Assembly (NCBI GenBank): GCA_028565635.1
Contig: JAOXYB010042470.1
Span: 1 to 12,786 of the forward strand
DNA length: 12,786 bases
Source of the DNA: Phoronis ovalis
Taxonomy: Eukaryota; Phoronida; Phoronidae
Reading direction: 5' to 3'
Under the pieces are notes generated by a model. The model was not told where the DNA came from. It saw only the letters and a program-made list of their open reading frames with translations, and ran no database searches. Positions 8,259 to 12,786 of the stretch are shown here, piece after piece. Positions within the stretch are counted from its first letter, which is position 1. Each line of letters opens with the position of its first letter. The position numbers and the translations under genes were made by a program.

Positions 8259-9763
8259 GTAAGTGTTTTGCTGCTTGCAAATTTTGTTTAATTATTAGCA
8301 ACCTTACTAGTGGATTCATGGAATTGTCTGTATTTGAATAAGGTTCAACAAACTTTTGTTCAAAATGAACTTCAAAAATTCATTTTTTTATTCTTCAGAG
8401 AATACAATCCAACTTTGTGAAAATTTTCCACAAGCACCCCTCGTCAGACCATTCAGAAATGTCATTATTTCACTTTATAGTCGATAAATATTACAGTGAC
8501 TATGTCAGTTGCAAAGAAATTTACTGGAATTTTAATGACCAGTACTATTGAACATTGTATGTTTAATTGATCACATATCACAACTAGAATCGCCTTTTAG
8601 CAAAGGCCAGGTTGCACAGAGAAATAGTTGGATATCCAGATCTTTTAGGATTATCCTGGAACCTATGGATGACCTTTACCTCTTGTTGAAAGTTTCATGA
8701 AATTTTGAGATTTTGACTGTTTGATCTCTGAATGACCTTTTGGACCTCAGAGTCAGCTAAGATAACCTCTAAATGACCTGTTAACTTAATTTTTGAACTT
8801 TTCATCAAATTTCTGGAAATTAATTTTTTTTGACCTCAAAATTACCATACGACCCTTAGAGTACCTTTAAATGATGTAAAACCATCATTTTCAGAAGTTA
8901 AATGCAATTATAAGAGTTTGACCTTTTGACCCCTGAATAACCTTTTGACCTATAAGGTTAACAATGATGACATAGGGATGACATACGTCAAATTATACGA
9001 CTGTAGCACCACTCTGTCTTGATTTATACACTCTTGCTTATTAAAATTAACCAAAAACATGCTAAAAAACAAAAATCATCAAGGTCACCAGATAACTTCA
9101 TTTTTGAATGTTTTAAGACATTTTGAAATTTGACCTACTGACCTCGAATTGACCCCTGACCTAATTTTTGTATGTCCCCTCTCTACTAAGTCCACACCTT
9201 AAGTTTGACACCCATAGCTCGAAGCGTCTCCAAGTTATAGACGTTTGAAAATTGGAAGAAGAAAAAAGAAAAAAAAGATACAATCTCAATAGGTTGCACT
9301 TGCTGTGCAACCTAATAATGTTTAATAGTAATAGTGCAGCGTACACAGAAAAATTTGTTGGAATTATTAATAATGCAGATCTTATTAATATGCACGATTA
9401 TTACGAACTTCTAGAGATAGTTGTTGCTCTAGAAATAGTTGTTGTTTTGTTTTTATTTTCTAAATAGAGGCTCACCTTCCCCATATATTTGAAAATTTAA
9501 GAAAAGCAGATGTTTTATCTAGGTATTGTTAAGTACTTGACTATTGCATGCAGCTTCTAATTGGTTAAAGATAAACCCTAACATCTTCATGACTACGAGC
9601 TGTTTGCTGTCTACTTAATGCAAGCTAGGACACATCAGCTAGATTGCTTATAAAATAACCAAAAAAGAGAATTCATAGTGTGGAAATATCAAAAGATACC
9701 ATTCTGTACATTGCAAACCAATATTTAAATGTGTGTTGAAGATGATGTATTTATCTTTTGCAG
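8259..9763 (+). other. Intron 3, carrying a TGACCT-rich repeat
   Basis: 1,505 bases from GTAAGTG to TTATCTTTTGCAG. The part at 8259-8608 is AT-rich with no recognised content. A repeat occupies 8609-9313, described separately. The remainder, 9317-9763, is AT-rich, with direct AGATAGTTGTTG/AAATAGTTGTTG units near 9413-9444. The open frame at 9252-9467 is a chance reading across the repeat edge. Confidence 0.7.
8609..9313. mobile_element. Repeat rich in TGACCT half-sites with inverted ends
   Basis: AGGTTGCACAG at 8609-8619 is matched in reverse complement by CTGTGCAACCT at 9303-9313. The right end itself folds: AGGTTGCAC (9291-9299) pairs with GTGCAACCT (9305-9313) over a five-base loop, with one more T-A pair outside. 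Between them, TGACCT or TGACCC recurs about ten times on this strand, including 8670, 8733, 8774, 8831, 8919, 8927, 8946, 9131, 9139, 9150 and 9157. The last part (9165-9290) has the GACACCCATAGCTCGAAGCG and AAAGAAAAAAAAGA composition seen in dispersed repeats of marine invertebrates. No flanking duplication is evident, so the left boundary is less certain than the right. Confidence 0.5.
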
Positions 9764-9944
9764 TATGTGCGTGTTGATTGTAGGACCAGCCCAAACACAG
9801 TTTGGGATTTGTTATCAGAGCACTGGCATGTGCCTCCTCCAAAATTGTTGATCAGTGTCACTGGAGGTGCCAAACAATTCTTTATGAAGAGCAGGCTGTT
9901 AAACATATTCAAACGTGGACTCATTAATGCAGCTACAACCACAG
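9764..9944 (+). CDS. TRPM2-like: TRPM-like channel, exon 4 (ISVTGGAK strand of the SLOG/LSDAT fold)
   Basis: The exon lies between acceptor CTTTTGCAG and donor ACAG|GTATAA, entering in phase 0 and leaving in phase 1. It encodes 60 residues plus one base (model 112-172). These include YVRVDCRTSPNTVWDLL, a HWHVPPPKLLISVTGGAK stretch and FFMKSRLLNIFKRGLINAA. P-K-L-[LV]-I-S-V-T-G-G-A-K, with the following basic helix, is among the most conserved blocks of TRPM channels. It forms the first beta strand and turn of the nucleotide-binding domain on the cytosolic side. The W-x-[VL] before PPPK corresponds to the QHW motif of TRPM2 and TRPM8. Confidence 0.96.
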
Positions 9945-10424
9945 GTATAATATTTTACTATTTCAGCCAAAATTAATGTGTAAAGCAAGCTGACAGGAAA
10001 ACTTTGTAGAGTAATTTCAGAAGACAGTAAATATTATACCTCATTTCTGATTACTTTTATAAATTAATAACCGTCTGCTGGTAGTGCTGCAGCTGGGTAC
10101 ACTCTGTGATATCTCGTATTACTGCTCCGGATCCTATGTGAATAAAGACACTGGGGCTATATTTTGTCTTATGCGATATATTTCTTGATAACTGACACTC
10201 GTTAGAATGAGATCAAGAATCGGATCTTCACCAAAATCCTCACAATTTGTCCGTGTGACACTCCTGACCCATCCACCTAATTTCATCCAAATGCATTCCT
10301 AACGTTTTGAGATATCCTGCTAACAAACAAACAGACTGATGAATACATAACCTCTGCACCACCACTTGGTGGCAAAGGTAATCAAAGTTGAAACCTATAA
10401 CTGATGAGTGTATTATAATCACAG
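9945..10424 (+). other. Intron 4, largely a dispersed repeat
   Basis: 480 bases from GTATAA to ATTATAATCACAG. About 10180-10385 is a repeat, listed separately. The part at 9945-10180 includes the slightly GC-richer GCTGCAGCTGGGTACACTCTG near 10088 with no clear identity. A 195-codon open frame beginning at 10388 only continues exon 5 into both flanking introns, so its ATG is not the gene start. Confidence 0.75.
10180..10385 (+). repeat. Dispersed repeat ending in GCTAACAAACAAACAG and GGTGGCAAAGGTAAT
   Basis: The ordered blocks CAAGAATCGGATCTTCACC, ACTCCTGACCCATCC, TTTCATCCAAATGCATTCC, TTTTGAGATATCCTGC, TAACAAACAAACAGAC and CATAACCTCTGC, then a GGTGGCAAAGGTAAT end, match a repeat type I know from several marine invertebrate genomes. 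That type often ends in AACAAACAAACA and GGCGGAGGTAAT. CCACCACTTGGTGG near 10361-10374 forms a small terminal palindrome. It is non-coding; the 127-codon open frame read on the minus strand across it has no domain and is rejected. The identification rests on recall of the pattern, not on an alignment. Confidence 0.55.
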
Positions 10425-10594
10425 GTGCTTGGATTATTACTGGTGGTACAAATACAGGAGTTATGAAAATGGTCGGTGAAGCTGTAAGAGAGCACATTTT
10501 AAGTACTGGCTCAGTTGACAAAAACCAAGTCGTAGCTCTTGGCATTGCTACATGGGGTATTTTAGAGAACAGGGAAGCACTCGTTGGACAAAAA
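10425..10594 (+). CDS. TRPM2-like: TRPM-like channel, exon 5 (TGGxxTGVMK nucleotide-binding loop)
   Basis: Entry in phase 1 completes a Gly codon, and the donor AAA|GTAAGA leaves in phase 0. The peptide (model 172-228) opens GAWIITGGTNTGVMKMVGEA and continues VREHILSTGSVDKNQVVALG and IATWGILENREALVGQK. W-I-[IL]-T-G-G-x-x-x-G-[VL]-M-K is the TRPM form of the GGxxGxM loop that binds nucleotide phosphates in SLOG-fold proteins, and the [IV]-G-[IV]-A-T-W-G strand is diagnostic of TRPM. The combination T-G-V-M-K-x-V-G-E-A-V-R is closer to TRPM2 than to TRPM8 (YGLMK). Confidence 0.97.
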
Positions 10595-11205
10595 GTAAGA
10601 TGTATAAGTATGATATATTGCATTAAATTTGTTCAACTCACATCGCATGTTGTGCTTCATCCTGTACCCAGAATAATATTCCGCATTTGTTACATTCTGT
10701 GGTACCTAAATGTATGCAAAACAGATGAAATGGAAACCTGTACCTTAGTAAGCCTATCCATTCAAAGCTCTCTCATTAAATTTGTCAGGGTAGCAATTTT
10801 TCTCTTTACACTAGATACCCTAGTTCCAACTATTTTCTTCCTTCTCGCAGAATTAAAAATAATCTGCCAACAATTCAAACTTTTTCTGCTGCTCCCTTCC
10901 TTTATTTTAGAACAATTTACAACACCTTCCCCACCCTACGTACATCCATATTTTTGTTCAGAGGTCCTCCATTAATTTTGAATGGAACCATTTTTGCATG
11001 TGTTTCATGTGGAAGATGCTTAAGTTATTATTTACAAAAATTCTCATTGAAGTAGATTTGAATTACCTAGTGTAGCTGTTTTTATCCTCTTCGTAACATT
11101 TTTTGTGACTGTCCCTGAGATTTCAAACAAAAACTGTGTTTTTTGAAACAAATTAGCCATATTTTGTCATGTATAAAATTTTATTTCTAAATATTTATTT
11201 TTAAG
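10595..11205 (+). other. Intron 5
   Basis: 611 bases from GTAAGA to TTTATTTTTAAG. The middle (about 10780-10970) is pyrimidine-rich. It contains AGGGTAGCAATTTTT and CAACAATTCAAACTTTTT, which faintly recall the inner units of the 1092-1523 element, but no terminal repeats are visible, so I do not call another copy. Confidence 0.7.
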
Positions 11206-11407
11206 GGTGAAGGGAGATTTCCTGCAAATTACAACAATGAAGAATTAAACCCTAAAAGTAGAATGGCACCTATTGACCCTAACCATTCCCACTTCATTTT
11301 TGTGGATAATGGCACTGAGGGAAAATACGGAGTAGAAATCTCATTCAGAGCGCATCTTGAGCATTTCATATCAACCAAGCTGGAGACTGAAGTTTCAGCC
11401 AACAGAA
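11206..11407 (+). CDS. TRPM2-like: TRPM-like channel, exon 6 (NHSHFIFVDNGT block)
   Basis: The exon enters in phase 0 after TTTTTAAG and leaves in phase 1 at AGAA|GTATAT. It encodes 67 residues plus one base (model 229-296). These include GEGRFPANYNNEELNP, a DPNHSHFIFVDNGTEGKYGV block and EISFRAHLEHFISTKLE. N-H-[ST]-H-F-[IL]-x-V-D-[DN]-G-T-x-G-x-Y-G-V-E is a hallmark of the TRPM MHR2 region, and the following R-x-x-L-E-x-F-I-S helix is conserved with TRPM2. The donor was chosen because it restores the frame into exon 7; reading through meets a TGA at 11428. Confidence 0.95.
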
Positions 11408-11649
11408 GTATATATATTGCTTTCTACTGAAGTACATTCAAACTGACATTGGCCAATATTACCTCTGCTATCTTAATCACATTGTTTTATTGTATTCCAT
11501 AAGTGAGAGAAGTATAAAGAAAGTTAGTTAATTATAAAGCATGATTTAACATATGTAACAGACTTATGGTTATAACACCTCAAGTTATTGTTGTCAAACT
11601 CTGTTATGCTAGTACTTGTTCATTTGTAGATTTAATCCTGTTTTTTCAG

Positions 11650-11830
11650 GTGGAAAGTTAGGTGTTTACATCCCTGTAGTTCTCCTGGTTGCAGAGGGTG
11701 GTATTGGTACATTAGGACAGGCAGCTGAAAGCGTCAAAAAGAATATGCCAATAGTCGTCATTCAGGGATCTGGACGAGCAGCTGATTACATTGCAATGGC
11801 TTACAGGGAAACAAAACCCTTGAAAGACAG
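11650..11830 (+). CDS. TRPM2-like: TRPM-like channel, exon 7 (EGGxGTL and GSGRAAD motifs)
   Basis: Acceptor TTTTTTCAG and donor ACAG|GTACTT give phases 1 and 2. The peptide (model 296-356) reads SGKLGVYIPVVLLVAEGGIG, then TLGQAAESVKKNMPIVVIQG and SGRAADYIAMAYRETKPLKD. The E-G-G-x-G-T-L loop and the P-x-V-V-[IV]-x-G-S-G-R-x-A-D turn are the second half of the TRPM SLOG/LSDAT pocket. In TRPM2 this pocket (MHR1/2) binds ADP-ribose, and the SGR arginine, kept here at model residue 338, is thought to contact it. TRPM8 has SGQ and a degenerate loop instead, which again favours TRPM2. Ligand use by this protein is inferred, not shown. Confidence 0.96.
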
Positions 11831-12384
11831 GTACTTTTTGAATTTAAATATGTAGATGGGAATGTGCACTGAATTTCAGCTATGCAGTGGCAATGCAAAA
11901 GTATGACTATGAAGATCTGCATAATAGCAGTCCAAACAAACTTTGAAATTTAGATGTTTTGTAGACAGTCTATTTGGTCAAATTCAAATAGCCATCATGA
12001 ATAATACAATAGTGCCATTAGCTCCCGAGGGGATTTCTTAGTGTGGAGTTAACAGGAATACCTTTTTTGATGAATTTTAGTATATTTTGGGGCATCTATA
12101 TGCCCCCGTGGTATATATTGGGGAAAAAAATTGAGGCTTAGTCATGAATTCCTATGGAAAGGTATGTTTTGTATCTACTATTACAGAAAATAATGCAGTA
12201 CAATGTAATAACAGTATTTTGATTATTAAAAACATTGAAATTTTAGGGTATTTATGCAATTTTTGGTATATTTTGGGGTTTAATTTGCACATTGTATACT
12301 CTGTCAAAATTGTGTGGTACAAATTAATACATGGGTAAACTACAGCTAACAAATATTGAGTAAAACATGTTCTTGTATTTTCAG
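11831..12384 (+). other. Intron 7
   Basis: 554 bases from GTACTTT to TTGTATTTTCAG. It contains TATATTTTGGGG-type repeats near 12080, 12112 and 12268 and one GGGGCATCTATATGCCCC palindrome near 12090, but no coding segment. Open frames on both strands here (12144-12338 plus, 12152-12493 minus) are AT-driven, and the latter is only an antisense reading of exon 8. Intron 6 (11408-11649, 242 bases) is similarly empty. Confidence 0.7.
12090..12107. repeat. Small palindrome GGGGCAT-ATGCCCC
   Basis: GGGGCAT and ATGCCCC pair with a short CTAT loop inside intron 7, next to TATATTTTGGGG direct repeats on both sides. It could fold in the pre-mRNA. No poly-T terminator or RNA gene context surrounds it, and it is probably part of a small dispersed repeat. 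Confidence 0.3.
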
Positions 12385-12544
12385 TGAAGATGAGTCTGTT
12401 TTTCCTGCTGATTTTGAGGAAATTCAAAGAGGAAGAGCAGAAAAATTGTTTGAATGGAGGGCTGACATGGATCAAGCTCTTCTCCAACAGCAAATTAAAA
12501 AATGTGTAGAGAATTTAAAGAATTGTTTGTCCAATAGAAAAGTG
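12385..12544 (+). CDS. TRPM2-like: TRPM-like channel, exon 8 (helical end of the MHR1/2 region)
   Basis: Acceptor TGTATTTTCAG enters in phase 2 and completes a Ser codon. The donor GTG|GTATGC leaves in phase 0, giving model residues 356-409. The peptide includes SEDESVFPADFEEIQRGRAE, KLFEWRADMDQALLQQQ and IKKCVENLKNCLSNRKV. It is charged and helical. The E-W motif followed by a basic helix matches the region after the LSDAT fold in TRPM2, where the sequence passes to MHR3 and its ankyrin-like helices. An alternative donor three bases earlier (GTGGTA) would drop one codon. The coding sequence must continue past the window, as no stop is reached in the joined frame. Confidence 0.88.
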
Positions 12545-12786
12545 GTATGCAATTTTCTCATAAAAAAGGCTAATAACATTAGTGTTTATGAAAAAGAAGT
12601 TGCAATTAATTATTTCAAAAGAGAATTTATCCATGTTGCAAAACTTTGTTTAATTATTGTACCCCCAGCAGTAGGCTGGAGGTACTTTGGATTTACCCTG
12701 CAACCGCCACGTCCGCCGCGTCAGATTCACTGTTATCGAGATATCTCAATAAGGGAATGTGATATCCATTTGAAACTTAAATCATA
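12545..12786 (+). other. Start of intron 8, with the beginning of a hairpin-flanked dispersed repeat
   Basis: After donor GTATGC come about 110 bases of AT-rich DNA. Then GTACCCCCAGC (12659-12669) pairs with GCTGGAGGTAC (12675-12685) over a five-base loop, with one mismatch. The GC-richer stretch that follows (ACCCTGCAACCGCCACGTCC, CCGCGTCAGATTC, TCGAGATATCTCAATAAGGG) resembles a dispersed repeat common in marine invertebrates and runs to about the window edge, so the repeat is probably cut there. Confidence 0.5.

Noticed and set aside
10240-10623. 127-codon open frame on the minus strand
   Set aside because: It is antisense to exon 5 and the dispersed repeat and shows no domain or coding-like pattern.
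10388-10975. 195-codon open frame, the longest in the window, as a stand-alone gene
   Set aside because: Only its part at 10425-10594 is TRPM-like. The rest reads through the acceptor on the left and the donor GTAAGA on the right into intron sequence without family motifs.
10780-10975. A third copy of the 1092-1523 element in intron 5
   Set aside because: Only short resemblances (AGGGTAGCAA, CAATTCAAA) are present, with no matching ends.
12152-12493. 113-codon open frame on the minus strand
   Set aside because: It is antisense to exon 8 and AT-rich intron 7; the plus-strand reading is clearly the coding one.

Overview
The window is eukaryotic genomic DNA, most probably from a marine invertebrate. 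It is AT-rich and has no bacterial-style gene packing. It holds short exons with consensus GT/AG splice sites, introns from about 0.24 to 5 kb, and many short dispersed repeats with terminal inverted repeats. Several repeats resemble elements common in lophotrochozoan and other marine invertebrate genomes, and a mollusc is possible. The species cannot be fixed from the sequence.

The only gene I can support lies on the + strand and runs off the right edge. It is the 5' part of a TRPM-family cation channel gene, closest in my reading to TRPM2. Seven exons from 7408 to 12544 are well supported, because their splice phases all join cleanly and they encode one continuous TRPM N-terminal homology region (MHR1/2, a SLOG/LSDAT nucleotide-binding fold). 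A probable first coding exon with the start codon lies at 2280-2348, giving a first intron of about 5.06 kb. Together the eight exons make 1,227 nt, or 409 codons. The later homology regions, the six-helix pore domain and any C-terminal NUDT9-like domain lie beyond the window.

Layout: 1-125 is a degenerate ATGCGTGAG repeat. 126-2279 is non-coding with one terminal-inverted-repeat element (about 1092-1523). 2280-2348 is the putative start exon. 2349-7407 is intron 1, with a foldback element (2367-2576), a CCAAT/TATA-like patch, a decayed relative of the 1.1-kb element (3096-3700), a small CTCGAGGG repeat, a possible retroposon tail and an 838-bp TA-flanked element (5177-6018). 7408-12544 holds seven exons. 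Intron 3 carries a repeat rich in TGACCT with hairpin ends (8609-9313), and intron 4 carries another dispersed repeat (about 10180-10385). 12545-12786 is intron 8 with the start of one more hairpin-flanked repeat.

I found no prokaryotic system, CRISPR array, tRNA, rRNA or viral gene. The points most worth checking are the short N-terminus of the channel, the two competing acceptors before exon 2, and the structured elements inside the large introns.
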